This document shows, piece by piece, positions 38,790 through 53,392 of a stretch of DNA of 64,000 nt. Position 1 is the stretch's first letter; each line of letters begins with the position of its first letter. Source of the stretch: Epiperipatus broadwayi (lineage: Eukaryota; Onychophora; Udeonychophora; Euonychophora; Peripatidae); contig JAQFVV010000050.1 in the NCBI GenBank assembly GCA_028023455.1, positions 3,784,626 to 3,848,625 on the forward strand, written 5' to 3'. Made by a program: the position numbers and the translations under genes. The notes beneath the pieces were generated by a model. The model saw only the letters and a list, made by a program, of their open reading frames with translations, did not search any database and was not told where the DNA came from.

Positions 38790-40840
38790 AGGGTTGGTAC
38801 TTAGAATATAAGAACTTTAAGAGGCATTAGGGAATTTGAAAAGGCAAATGACAATATTAATGTTATAGGATTGAAATGTGAAGACATAAATAGTAGGGAT
38901 ATAAAAATTATTCTATTCTGGTGATGATAACGCGGTAAATTACGTTGGTATTGCTGCTGGAAAGAAAATTTGGAATAGTGTGGCTAAGATAGATTGGGTT
39001 GAGGATACATTTATGAGGATAATTGTAACTCTTTAAAAATTTGACATTTTAATAAAATATTATGCCAAACACTAATTGTGATGATATTGAAAGAGATGAA
39101 TACTACAAAAAGGAGAAGAAAATAGTAACATTGAGAAAAATATGCATGTATATTACTGTTGAGCGATTGTAATGTTGATGTGGGGAAACTAAGAAATGAC
39201 AAACTGTTGGGAACTATAGGATTGCATAAAAAATCAAAGAGATGGTATGATTATGGAATTAAAACAGACAAAACTCTCTATACAGTAATGCCACTCAGTG
39301 CAAACCAGAGTAAATGGATGCCAGAAGGCTTGTGCATAAAATCTCTATCTAGTGCCTACTGCACTAGATAGAAATTTATGCTCAAATCCTGTTGGCATCC
39401 ATTGATAATTCTGGTTTGCGCTGAGTGGCATTACTGTATGATATTGGATGAGTAGGCACTAGATATGAATTTTATGCACAAGTCTTCTGGCATCCATTGA
39501 TTATTCTGGCTTGCACTGAGTGGCAGTACTGTATGGAGGGTTTGGCCTGTTTTAATAACAGTTACGAGTAAGCATAAGAAATGGTGATCATGTGATGTGG
39601 GGATTATGGAATGCTGTAAAGATAATATTTTTGTGGTCACAAACACTTTGCTTAAGAATAATTCAAGAAGATTATATGTAGGGAAATCGTCAAATAATTG
39701 AGAAACCATATTAAATAGATTATATATTGGTGAAGAATGCTATTAAATGATCACATGCATTTCCTGGAACTGATATAAAATCTGATCATAGTATAATTAT
39801 GGATAAATTAAAATTGAATTTAAGAAAATAAAGAGAAAAAAAGATGTGTCATTGGGAGTTGGATTAATTAAGAGGAAGGGGAAATGAAAATATAGTTTAA
39901 TATGTAAGAAAATAATAAAATATGGTTTATAACGATGAGAAATAATGGCAAAATATGATAGTTGCTATTTGGTAAACCACTTGACCTTCAAAAATGGAAG
40001 GTATGATGAAAAGGATGGATATGTGTAAAAGATGGAAAAATATCAATAAAAATAAAAATAAAGAACATATAGAAAATTTAATAATGACTAAAAAAAAATA
40101 AACAGATTTAATAAAAGAAAATGGCTGGAACAAGAATATAGAGAGATAGAGGCAAAAATATGTTGAGTATTTGATAGAAATGGTTAAATAGCTGATAAAA
40201 TTGGGAAGTGATTAACTGGTACGTATGATATATGGAGAAATAAAAAGAATATCATCAATATTTGTTTAAAAAGTGATGCAATTAATTATGTACTTAAAAG
40301 CAAAAAAGAACTTGAAGTGCATAAGCAAGGTGTGGACATATTGATAAAAAAAATTAAATCAATTAAAAAAATGAAAAATGGTAAACCTGTTGGATTTGAT
40401 ACAATACTTACAGAAATTTTGAAAAGACATGAGAAAATACTACAAAAGAAATTGTTGTCTTCTGCACTTTGATATACAAGAGTGGAATATGGCCTAAAGA
40501 TTTTTTTAAAACTATAATGATTTCAACTACTAAAAAGAAATCAACTGTAAGGTATTAAGAATACAAGACGATAAGTTTGTTATCACATGCTTCAGAAATA
40601 TTATTAAGAAATTTAATTAAAATAATTTGTGGGAAGATAGAGTATTTTTAGGAGAGGAACAGTTGGGATTTCAGAGCAGGAAAAGTACAAAAGAAGCTAT
40701 CAGTATTGTTAGAAGGATTACAGAAAAATATATAAAAAAAAACCAAAGGAATTTGTATATGTTTTGCGCATTTGGAAAAAAGCAACAAATGTAGATTATT
40801 AACGGGGGATATAAAAAATAATATAATCATTCCATATTAA
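38790..40840 (+). mobile_element. Degenerate APE-type LINE, split by a family A insertion
   Basis: The endonuclease start is recognisable at about 38800 (LRVGT.NIRTL), then the block GIAAGKKIWNSVAKIDWVED (about 38950-39010), and a relic of the YAP/GD(F/L)N region (39050-39190). The reading continues across the insertion at 39600 into DNIFVVTNTLLKNNSRRLY and DIKSDH-like sequence (39620-39800). The reverse transcriptase N-terminal part lies at about 40310-40790 (EVHKQGVDILIKKIKSIKK, MKNGKPVGFDTILTEILKRH, then a LSHASEILLRNLI relic and EEQLGFQSRKSTKEA). It is truncated before the catalytic FADD block. Many stops and frameshifts; a different subfamily from the 2-6 kb LINE. Confidence 0.75.
39260..39601. 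mobile_element. Hammerhead family A insertion inside the LINE, 11-bp target duplication
   Basis: GATTATGGAAT lies at 39249-39259 and again at 39602-39612, exactly flanking the insert and joining two halves of the LINE reading. The insert contains a minus-strand family A segment, a plus-strand segment, and a further plus segment ending in the family 3' end (GGTGATCATGTGATG). All segments lack the ribozyme core. Confidence 0.85.
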
Positions 40841-41079
40841 GTCAATATAAAACTGTGTATAACTATGGTTTATGAATGGTGGTTTTGTATGTTATATAGT
40901 AATAATAAATAGTCACTCAAAAAATGAGTATGGTTATTTTAATTTTAAAAAAACAACAGAAAAACAAAAAAGAGAGAGATTTAAAAAAAAACTTCTCTAG
41001 AAAAAACTTCCATGATGATTATACAAAGCAATCCGTGAATCACAAATACTTTTAGATGTAAAACATGTTGGAACATTAT

Positions 41080-43895
41080 TGTAGTTTTTTTATATTTTAT
41101 GATGGTGTCTTTTAATTTCTTCAGCAACACAATGTTTGATTGTAGTTTTTGAATGCATTCTATTTGCTGCCATATCTGCCCAAAGAAAACAATATTATAT
41201 ATTTTTAGAATATCTTTTAATTAATCATTATAATAAAGAAGGGGTATATTTTCCTTCTGAAATCCATGCTCACCATAAAAGATACTCCTAAGAAGTTCTT
41301 GCATTATACATTTATATTCTAATCCAATGAATGTGTGATTTTATAATGATGCACTTTATGACATCTAAAAATGTGAAAAAACATATTAATTGAATTTATG
41401 ATCGTCATTTTAAATCAAATATTTCTAATACTTTCATATTGCATTGATACATTGTCCAAGCCTCACTTTCAAACCTTAAATTAGGTACAAATAATATCTG
41501 TACATATAATTAAGTTAATTGCTTATTAATATCCCTATAATGAAATACTCTTTTAACTTCTTAAAAGTAGCAGCAACACATTGGGGTCTGTATATTATCT
41601 CGACAAGAAAGTTTATCTTTTTGAGTTAGACATGGATGGAAATTTTTATTCCATCACTAGTTGATAATGAACTTTGACTTTTTTAAATATTAATTAATAG
41701 ATCAATACCCTTATATGCTGCATTCAGAATATAAACACATTCTCTAATTGTCCTTTGAAGTAGCAAAAATAACTGTCATCACCATTCATAAAACCAGAAT
41801 CCAAAAAAACCAAATGTTCTTGTTTTCTCTTTTAATCTATTCAAATTAAAAATTCCACTATCAAACATGTATTGCATCTTAATTCCTGTTTTATTAAGTC
41901 GTCTATAAATTCTTTCAAAGATGACTGCCATAAAAAGTGAAAAAATATTGGAGCAAGAACTCATTATGGTTTACCATCAGTTTTTCTTTTAAGTTACTCA
42001 GATTTTCCACCTATAACACTCCTCTCATTCCATTATCTAGAATCTGTATGCCATGAATAGATTTTGCTGGAATACCAACAAATTTTAAATGAAGCAAAAA
42101 TCTTGTTCAATTAACTGAATCAAATGCTTTAATCAAATCAATAAAAGCAATATATAAAACACACTTTTGTTTATATATATATATATAAGCAATATATAAA
42201 ACACACTTCTGTTTATGACATTATTCTTGCATTTGTTTTGCTGAAAATCATGCCTATGTTTTGGTTGATTCTCTAAAACTAAATTGAGACTATGTATCTA
42301 TTTATCAGACTGGTAGCAACATATTCAACAAACCTTTAATGTCCATCTATGACAAATTAAACTATTCAATAAAATCTTTTAATATCCGTCTGTTGTATGG
42401 AATAATAATTATATTTTGTAATAATTATCACAATCTTTACATGACTCTGTTTTTTTTTAAATTGGGACAATAAAACAATCTTATAGATCAGGTGGAACAA
42501 CTTTATGGGTCCACATTTTCCAAAAAAACAGCCAACATTTTGAAAACATATCACCATCGTCTGTTAAAACTTTCAAGTACTTCATAAGGATCTGCAGACA
42601 TTCCCATTTTATGATAACCAAAAAAACTGATTTGACATTTCCAAGATGAATATCTTTGTCCAAATCTAAATGAGTGAATGAAATGAATATATTATTAAGT
42701 TATCATCTCAATTCTTGTATTATTGTTAAAAAGAGGATCAAAATATTCCTTCTACCAGCTTGAAATGTCATTATCGTTATATAAGAAAAAGCCATTTCTG
42801 GATTTAATAGGATTGTGTTACTATTTCTAATGACCATATATCACTTTCAGTTTATCAAAAAGTGATCTAGAATAACGTTTATATGCAAAAGTTTGTATCA
42901 TTTCGCAGTTTTAGTGCAGCAGTAATTTTAAGCCTTCTTGTCAATAATTGAATTGTGCTTTCAGATCATTATATTCATTATAAAGTTACACATTTAATCC
43001 ATATAGAGATTTTTTTTAATTGTGATCAACTCACTAAGAATAAAAGTGTCAGAAAACCAATTGTGATTTATTTGTATTCATAACACATTACTTTGAATCC
43101 ATGCTTTGAAATATGATAATTCTGAAGATAAAAATTTAGGGTTCTATGTCTGTTGAGACTTAGTAGAAGAACACCTACTATAAAGGCATCTACTATTTTA
43201 ATCTTCTATTTTCTAACTCTAATATATTCTATGAAATACAATTGTTTTGAGTGGTGATTCATCCATATTTCTTTATATAAGTTTTTCTGCCTAAACAAAA
43301 TGTTGTGATAGTTAAACCATGTCTTGTACAAAACTTTAATCATAACAAGCCATTTAATTTTATGGCACCTATAACATTATTTCCAATTATTTTGGTCAAT
43401 GTCTATCTCTTGTAACAATATGTGCCTTAAAGTTTCCAAGATTAAAATTTTGATCTCTTATTGGTATTGATATAATAATGCTATCATACAAGTAACAAAA
43501 GCATACTGTGCCCATTTCTTTGAATCTAAAGCTGGAGCATAGGCCTTAGTAAACTGAGCAATAATGTAACTATGCAAGGCAAGTTTTAATACAATTATCC
43601 TTTTACTGATGCAGTAAAGAATTTCAATAATAGGTGTTAAATTACCCTTTACATTAAATCCACCATCATGCATTATTTTTTCACTGACTGACTGGTGTTT
43701 TTCAAAAACTTGGATCCATCCATCTATTTTATTAAAGTTGTTTTCTTGTGGAAGATGAGTTTCACTAAGAGTAATTATACTAATTCTCAATCTTGACAAT
43801 TCCTTAGCTGCCAGTGCAGCCCTTTATTCTAGTCTTGCAGACTTTGTATCAAATAATGTTTGCATATTCCATGCACCCATATTTATATAAAAAAG
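41080..43895 (-). mobile_element. Degenerate APE-type LINE, minus strand
   Basis: Read from 43895 leftward: MGAWNMQTLFDTKSARLE and ALAAKELSRLRISIITLSET (43750-43890) are the start of the LINE endonuclease, followed by LHSYIIAQFTKAYAPALDSK (43525-43590) and a relic of NTLFRQKNKYKTTWMHPRSK (near 43240-43320). Further on come reverse transcriptase relics, including NLNRLKEKTRTFGFF (41800-41860). At 41764-41800 the catalytic block is only partly preserved (a GDD reading in another frame). The order matches a complete LINE, but stops and frameshifts are everywhere. Short minus frames at 41779, 42366, 42481 and 43458 are pieces of it. Confidence 0.7.
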
Positions 43896-45383
<1,488 letters not shown>

Positions 45384-46860
45384 ATCATGTGTCCGTCCAA
45401 AATTTTATAGACTTCCAAAAATTCACAAACCAGATAATCATCTTCATCCAATAGTAAACACAATAAAATCTCCAACTCATATTTTAGTAGATATTTATCA
45501 GATTTCATTAAACCTACAATCCCATCTATTAAATCATATATTAAAAACTCTTTTCAGTTTATTTATGTTTTAAAAAATAAAAAAAATAATGCTAATGACA
45601 TTCTGGTCAGTTTTGATGTCATGTCTTTGTTTACAAACATTCCAATTGATGAAGCTTTAAATGTAATTTCACAATGCTGCAATTTACCAGACCATATTAT
45701 TCCTTTGATTAAACATTGTCTCTTGAACACATATTTTGTATACAATGGACATCATTACAGACAAGTTTTTGGTACTCCTATGGGTTCACCTATCTCAGGA
45801 GTAATAGTTGTTTTATTCATGAAATATATAGAAATGCGTGCTTTAGAATTTATCATCTTTAAAACCTCTTATTTGGCTCAGATACATAGATGACACTTTT
45901 GTCATATGGCAACATAGAAAAAATAAATTAGATGATTTTTTCTTATGTTTAAATAATATGCATCCTCATATTAAATTTACAATGGAGACAGAGTCTGATG
46001 GAAAACTTCCTTTTCTTGATGTTCTATTCACCAGAACACCAAATAGTTTATCTTTTTCGATTTACAGAAAAAATACATACAGACAGATATTTACATTTAC
46101 ATTCTCATCATCACCCAACTCAGATAGTTTCTGTAGCCAAAACTCTTTTAAATAGAGCAATTAATCTTTCAGATAATTTACATCTGAAAAAAGAAATAAA
46201 TCATATTAATAGTGTTTTATTAGCAAATAGTTATAATTATAAATTTATTAAAAAAGCCTTATTTCAAGCCCAAAGTGGACAAAATAGGAAACAAAAAGAT
46301 GATAAATCAGCTATTAGGATTTGTGTTCCATATGTAAAAGGAACTACAAACAGTATTGGACATATATTAAAACTCTATAATATAAATACAGCATTTTCTA
46401 CTCATCAAGATAGTATTGGACATATATTAAAATGCTATAATATAAATACAGCATTTTGTACTCATCAAAAGATCAGCAATATAATAACCAAGCCTACGGA
46501 TTCAATCCCTCTTGAATCTCAAATGTCATGTCAAAATTGTAAAGCTTCTTACATAGGTATGAGTAATCGTCGCATAAGTGTTAGGAGAGATGAGCATGCT
46601 AATGCAGTTAAACAACACTCATCATCATCAGCACTCTCACTCCATACTATAGATTCAGGTCATAAAATTGATTTTTCTAGCACCAGGATCATATCCAGAT
46701 GTGATAATCTCTACCAGTGCAAAATTAGAGAAACCATTGAGATACTTAAAAGGCCAGATTGTATCAATAAGCGAGATGATACATGCAAACTTCCTCCTAT
46801 TTGGAAAGATTTTTTAAAAAACATTTTCAATTTAACATTTTTGTTATTTGTGGAACTTTA
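45384..46860 (+). pseudogene. Penelope-like element, 5'-truncated and frameshifted
   Basis: A PLE polyprotein relic. It begins in the reverse transcriptase fingers with VRPKFYRLPKIHKPDN (the KIHK motif, about 45390-45435). It continues as FDVMSLFTNIPIDEAL (45612-45660), TYFVYNGHHYRQVFGTPMGS (45730-45790) and, after a frameshift near 45850-45875, the catalytic RYIDDTFVIW (45880-45909). Next come GKLPFLDVLFTR (45998-46040) and, after a second frameshift near 46063-46080, a long frame to the stop at 46861. The C-terminal GIY-YIG endonuclease is recognisable at 46525-46800 (CQNCKASYIGMSNRRISVR, DEHANAV, ISRCDNLYQCKIRETIEI). The sequence before KIHK is missing. This PLE is only distantly related to the one at 59-64 kb. 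Confidence 0.85.
46352..46471 (+). repeat. In-frame 60-bp tandem duplication inside the PLE
   Basis: 46352-46411 and 46412-46471 are near-identical, duplicating a 20-residue stretch (SIGHILK.YNINTAF.THQ) between reverse transcriptase and endonuclease. The two copies differ at only a few bases and the frame is kept. Confidence 0.9.
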
Positions 46861-47779
46861 ACGTTTTTTTTTTTTTCAAATCAAAGATTGTAGCGCCTCT
46901 ACAACTGTCTTTCTACGTTTTATCAAGTTGGAGTCGATATATCAATATTTCAAATTTTTAACACGGATGAACCCACAAAATATGTCTTTTATATATATTT
47001 TTTTCTTTTTAATTGCAATCAGCTTATCAATATTACATTAGCTTTGACCTGAGATCATTTGGTTTAGATTAAGTGCTTTCTAATTATGTACTGGAATTTT
47101 TGTAGTATTTTAAACAAATATATTTTTAAAAATTAAACATATATATATATATTCATGTTAAACATTATGTAATCTAGAAATAGGCTTAGTAAGTTTTTGT
47201 AAGTTAAATATAAAAATTTACTATTGATAAATACTGTACTTATGGTGAAGATATGTGTGAGAAATGGTGGTGTGGGCCAAATAATAAGTATTGGTTTAGA
47301 ATAAAGTGCATCTTGGGGATAATTTGCCATTTATTATATTTTTATTCTCGTGTTTTAAAAAAAATGTAGTGTCGATGTTTAGTGCATTTATAATATATTT
47401 TCATACAAAAATTATATTTTTTACAAGTGTGTGAATAATTAGTAAAAATATGGTAATAAATTCCAAACAGTGGAAAACCCAGTCTTTTATCCAAATTACC
47501 TTTGTCAAAGCTAGTCTGTAATTAATATTAGCAAATTAAGACCAATGCTAATGTGAATTGAAACGAGAATTATGAAAAAGCAAAGTGCTGCTGACTTTAA
47601 CATTAACAGATTATTTTGAATTAAATATATGCCAAATATTTCTCTTTTGCTTTTATTAGTAGTATTTTTATCCAAACTCTTCAAAATTATAATATACAAT
47701 AAAAAAAGTGAAGTGTACTTATGGGTAAGTCAAAAAATATCCATTAACTTTTATTTTAGTTAATATATATATATATATA
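46861..47779. other. AT-rich spacer
   Basis: A T-rich run follows the PLE stop. No gene supported; a TA tract lies near 47140 and another directly before the next element. Confidence 0.5.
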
Positions 47780-47848
47780 CACCTGGGTCTCTTTTTACGC
47801 AGACTTATTTAACACAATTTTGAAGTTACGCGATTCATGTTTCACCGG

Positions 47849-47943
47849 AAGTCGAATTCTGATAATGTGCTATTACTTTAAATAATAAATTTTGTGCACT
47901 TACGTTATATTGAAAGTAATAGCACATTATTGGAATTCGACTT
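47849..47943. repeat. Hairpin inside the Tigger-like element
   Basis: About 32 bp at 47849-47880 (AAGTCGAATTCTGATAATGT...) pair with 47911-47943 around a ~30-bp loop, with few mismatches. It may be a nested small foldback insertion. Confidence 0.75.
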
Positions 47944-48229
47944 TCATCTTAGTAATTTCAATATTTTTAGTGCTTTATAATAGTAAGATTTTATGCAATA
48001 ATGAAATTAAAATCATGATTTCCACATTTTGTGTATACACACATTAAATTTTACAAGATTATAATGTAAATTTGTTCAACCATTGTGCATGTTAATTTTG
48101 CATTTTAAAACACATTCTGTTTTTGCTTTTTAAAAAAGAACATAATCAATTATTAATCATTTAGTGTCCACAAGTTTATTTTTAAAAGGTGAGTAATAGC
48201 AATGAAACGAAATTTGACTTTTAAACGGA

Positions 48230-48600
48230 ATTGAAAATTAAAAAATTAAAGACAAAAGTAAAAGTTTAGATACAGAAGAAAATGTAGAAAAAGATAATGA
48301 AACAGAAGTGGAACCTGTTCATTTCATTTCAAAAATGATTCGAGAAAGTCTTCAACTTATGAGTTGGCAAATTATTTTCTTACTAATGACACTAATCATG
48401 AACGTGCTCTTAAATTCCAAAGAGATACATGGTTGTATGTCTGGATATCTGAGCTTCATAAACAATTAATAAAATCATCATCTCAAAGATTAATTATTAA
48501 TTACGTTGTCACTAGAAAACCATTAACACAACAACATGAGAGTGAAATTGGTGCTAGTTGTAGTTTCTCTTGTGAAGAATCTTTACCAGTTTGCAAATGA
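48230..48600 (+). pseudogene. Possible transposase C-terminal remnant
   Basis: The 78-codon frame at 48364-48600 reads ANYFLTNDTNHERALKFQRD. The preceding sequence in another frame reads EPVHFISKMIRESLQL. Phrases of this style occur near the C-terminus of Tigger/pogo-type transposases, but the match is short. The catalytic domain is absent. Low certainty. Confidence 0.35.
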
Positions 48601-49477
48601 ACCTGTTTATTGGCAAATAGCCTTAATAATTAAAACATGTATAAAAATGTAAATTACTGTACTGTAAATTATGCATAAAAATATATTATTTTAAATAAAA
48701 TTAAATATTATAGTTTAAAAAAGTTTGTCTAGTATCAATTTTTTTCAAATTTGAAATTTTTTATTAGTCATATTTTATTTCCTTATTTATTTATTTTTTT
48801 GTGCGAATTTTAAAGTAAATTTTACGTTGGTGATTTGCTTTTATGCGAATTTTGAAAAATCACAGACTGAATCCCCCTTTTTTCAATGTAAGTTACGCCT
48901 ATTTTTGCACGATTTCATTTGCACGTGTTCTCTGAGGAACCTATATATCGCGTAAAATGAGACCCATGTATATATATATATAAGTTTGATCAATTTAATG
49001 GTAATCTTGCTTTCATAAACATGCTCTTTATCCAAAGACTAGTTTAATATCATTTTTGAAATTTGTAATTATATTATTTTTTTATTGTCCATACATTCTT
49101 GTGACATCAAATTTTTTTATGTTTTACTACAGTTTAAATCAGGGGTCGCCAACCCACACCCACAATTGGATCTAAGCACCTGTGACACATTATTTAAAAT
49201 GTACATCTTAAACATCATTTCTCAAATTTTTTTTTAAATGTGTAAATACAATTAAAAAATAAATAATAATTTCATAATAATAAAGTATAAAAACATTAAT
49301 ATTAATGTCCAATCAAGTAGTGTTTTTTTCTTAACTAGCTATCTCTCTTTTTTCCTCTTTCTTACTAATGTGTTGAATGCCAATCTAAGCAGTATGTTTA
49401 TTAAAAATTTGTTTTGCAAATAATTAAGATTAATGACCTGAATTGCACACATCATCTATGGAATAGTTGTTGTTCAG

Positions 49478-49790
49478 TCCCATATAGCTATTTAAGTTAG
49501 ATAGCTGAATTTAAAGACATTTTCATGTCCAAAAATTTCAGAGTTTCTATTACTTAAATATACTATGAAATAAGTGCTGGTTTTTTGAGTTGATATTTTA
49601 GGTCTAGTGTCCGAATATTCTAGCTCTCCACTGATGTGAGCTAAGCTTGAAACCAGTTGGTCTGGAGATGAGAAAGTTCTAGATAGAGATTTTAAATATT
49701 TTCTCATACCATACTTATTAATTAAGAGCTTGTTTGAGCTATTGGTATGCTCTCTGGGTTGCATTTTTGTGATTACAAGCTTATAAAAGT
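49478..49790 (+). mobile_element. Hammerhead family C copy
   Basis: Shares CCCATATAGCTATTTAAG, TAGATAGCTG and the 3' block TTAAGAGCTTGTTT...GGTTGCATTTTT with the 35.0-35.3 kb copy. It is a single plus-strand unit of about 310 bp with a ribozyme motif in the middle. The 90-codon minus frame over it is incidental. Confidence 0.65.
49625..49668 (+). ncRNA. Hammerhead ribozyme motif, family C
   Basis: Stem I TCTCCA/TGGAGA is six perfect pairs. Core CTGATG is followed by T where A9 is expected, stem II GAGC/GCTT with loop TAA, GAAA, stem III ACC/GGT with loop AGTT, triplet GTC, cleavage predicted after 49662. The A9 change is likely to reduce or abolish activity; the rest of the fold is excellent. 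Confidence 0.65.
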
Positions 49791-49894
49791 AATGTCATGT
49801 TATATATGACTTGCTTTTTTAATTATTGGTTTTAATACTTCATGAATTTATGATAATTATTTTTTGATAAAAACTACTTGTTTATGATTTTTTT

Positions 49895-49988
49895 TCCATG
49901 CGTCATAGCATCAACCAGGAAGCAAACCCACTAACCCAGGACAACTGCTTGTAAAGCAGCTGTCACTGACCTCTCGTCCAACCAATGC
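49895..49988 (-). pseudogene. tRNA-like retroposon, second copy
   Basis: Minus strand from 49988: GCATTGG...GGTTGATGC acceptor strands, A-box-like TGGACGAGAGG, anticodon arm GCTGC/GCAGT with loop TTTACAA, then GGGTTTGCTTCC near the B box. It continues CTATGACGCATGG and an A-rich tail. Same family as the 37.2-kb copy, with the same 3' continuation. Confidence 0.6.
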
Positions 49989-51394
<1,406 letters not shown>

Positions 51395-51815
51395 TTCATT
51401 AACTTAAAAATAAGTGTATCTATTTGGACTTCTACAATGATGTTTTAGTTTATAAAAAAATATGATAACAATAAAATGATAATGTTTAGAAAATAATTTT
51501 TTAGGGAAATTTGAATTTAAAAATATAAAATAAATAAATTTCCAAAAAAAAAAAAAAAAAAGCTAATATAGGCTTCTTATAGGAATTTGTGTTCAAAACT
51601 AAATTTTAGAATTATGATTTTATAAAAAATATTGGAAAATTCAACCTTAATGGACTAAATAATTATTAAAACAATAATTTTTAATTAGTTTTTAAAATTA
51701 CAAAAGAGATTCTATGGAATTCAAACCAGTTTCCTAAAACCAGATTCCAACATTTTTGTAAAGTTAAATGCATGTTCTTTGTAAGTCGAATCTAGACATT
51801 GATGTTATGTCAAAT
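51395..51815. other. AT-rich spacer
   Basis: Nothing supported; a poly-A run near 51545. Confidence 0.5.
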
Positions 51816-51826
51816 CATCATATCTT

Positions 51827-52021
51827 AAGCCAATAAACATCACATACTCTCAAATCCAAGGTTCCTCACTGACGAAGGCCACAAGCCAGAAACTAGCCTG
51901 GGGATAGTGGATGAGTAAGCACTAGATGGGGATTTTATGCACAAGCTTTCTAGCATCCATTGATTACTCTGGCTTGTACTGAGTGGCAGTATTGTATAGA
52001 GAGTTTTGCCTGTTTTAATAC
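51827..52021 (+). mobile_element. Hammerhead family A copy, 11-bp target duplication
   Basis: CATCATATCTT lies at 51816-51826 and 52022-52032, exactly flanking the insert. The insert runs from just upstream of the ribozyme to TTTTGCCTGTTTTAATA. It is a single plus-strand truncated unit without an inverted partner. Confidence 0.8.
51863..51904 (+). ncRNA. Hammerhead motif, family A, cleavage triplet mutated
   Basis: Stem I TCCTCA/TGGGGA and core CTGACGA...GAAA are intact, but stem III and triplet read ACTAGCC. U16.1 of the GTC triplet is therefore C and cleavage is not expected. Confidence 0.65.
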
Positions 52022-52131
52022 CATCATATCTTTTGATGACATGGTTCCTTTTTCCTTGTGCCCACAACACCTGTTAATGTTTTACATTGTGCAAATGCTT
52101 TCAAAAAAGTTTGGCCACCCTTGCTTTAAAT

Positions 52132-52694
52132 CTCATAATTTATATATGTAATAACATGGATTTCTTCAGCATATTAATTTTATTTCAAAAACATTTTATT
52201 TTACTTAAGAAAAAAGATGAAGCTATGAAAATAAATACTGTGTCAATTATGATTGATTATTACATTATATATATATATATAAGGCAATTGTTAGCCGACT
52301 GATTTAAAGTAAATGATTGTATATATATATAATCATTTGCCTTAAGTCAATCGACAGACAGATGCTTTCCAAATGAATTATTACTAAATGGCATTATAGA
52401 AATTATTATAAAGAGTAAGCTAATGACTCTTAGCTTAAATTTTCCATCTGGAAGTGATGAACCAGTCAGCTTGTAACATTGATTTTTACTCAGACTTCGT
52501 AAAATAAAAGAATGTGCAGATACCAGAGAGAAAATTAATTGACGTTCTTGAAATTTAAAATTGATGTTTAATCGGTTCCTTCAAAAATGATTTTTTCTAA
52601 GAGTAGTTTATAGTTCATCATTATGACGGCAATGCTGATGTTGAAATTGCAGTGTACTGACATACTTATATCTATATATCCGAATCATATAGAG
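52132..52694. other. Spacer with an imperfect hairpin
   Basis: 52280-52360 forms an imperfect inverted repeat (AAGGCAATTGTTAGCCGACT against GTCAATCGACAGAC) around a TA tract. Nothing else recognised. Confidence 0.45.
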
Positions 52695-53392
52695 CAGTGG
52701 TTGGCAACCGGTAGTCCACGGACCACTGGTGGTCCGTGACATAATTTTAATGGTCCGCAAAGAAATTTAGATATTTAAATTTTTTAAGCTCATTTAATAA
52801 AATTTTAAAATTAAAAATAAATTTTGTTTAAGCTGTATTGTAAAATACAACCAAAACATTATATTGCTAATTGATTTATTACAAAATACTATGTGATTTG
52901 CAAAACAACTACCTCAAAGGCGTTTAATTAAGCCATATGCGGTCAGCGGCATAGAAAAAGTAATAAAATAAGAATACCGAATTGTATAATTGACCAGTCA
53001 TAAAATTTGATTACAGCACAACCTTGGTAAATGGGTGAACTAAAACTCAAAAATTTTATTAAGAATTTTGAAGGAAAACACATCTATAAAAATTATTAAA
53101 AAATAGAATACTTACGATTCGTTATTAATCTTAAATAATTTTTGTAGATACGAATTAGAAAATTACACATATATAACGCAACAAATACGTACTTATACAT
53201 TCATTTATTTTTATGAAATAAAATTAACATGATGTTAACAAAATAAAACATAATTCTTTAACAAATTCTAAAACATATACATATTAAGATATAAATAAAT
53301 ATATGTGTATATCATACTCAATGTTCGTATTAATTCATATCTTTAAAAATTATGATAATGGTCCGCTATATCTAAAAGGTTGTCGACTGCTG
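52695..53392. mobile_element. Non-autonomous hAT-like element
   Basis: The left end CAGTGGTTGGCAACCGG and right end (reverse complement CAGCAGTCGACAACC) are imperfect inverted repeats of hAT style. The subterminal sequence has the palindrome GTCCACGGACCACTGGTGGTCCG-like block near 52715-52740 and TGGTCCGC repeats near both ends. Flanks ATATAGAG and ATATAATG are a possible degraded 8-bp duplication. ~698 bp, no transposase. Confidence 0.65.

Larger units (their letters stand above)
47780..48968. mobile_element. Tigger/pogo-like DNA transposon, internally deleted
   Basis: The left terminus CACCTGGGTCTCTTTTTACG and the right terminus (reverse complement CATGGGTCTCATTTTACGC) form inverted ends of about 19 bp. 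A TA dinucleotide on each side fits the TA target of this superfamily. The length (~1.19 kb) is below that of a full element. A transposase remnant lies at 48230-48600. The assignment is by the style of the ends (GCGTAAAA...GAGACCC) and the TA target. Confidence 0.6.

Noticed and set aside
45621-45893. Host reverse-transcriptase-like gene
   Set aside because: It is one segment of a frameshifted PLE. The flanking frames complete the KIHK, YIDD and GIY-YIG motifs.
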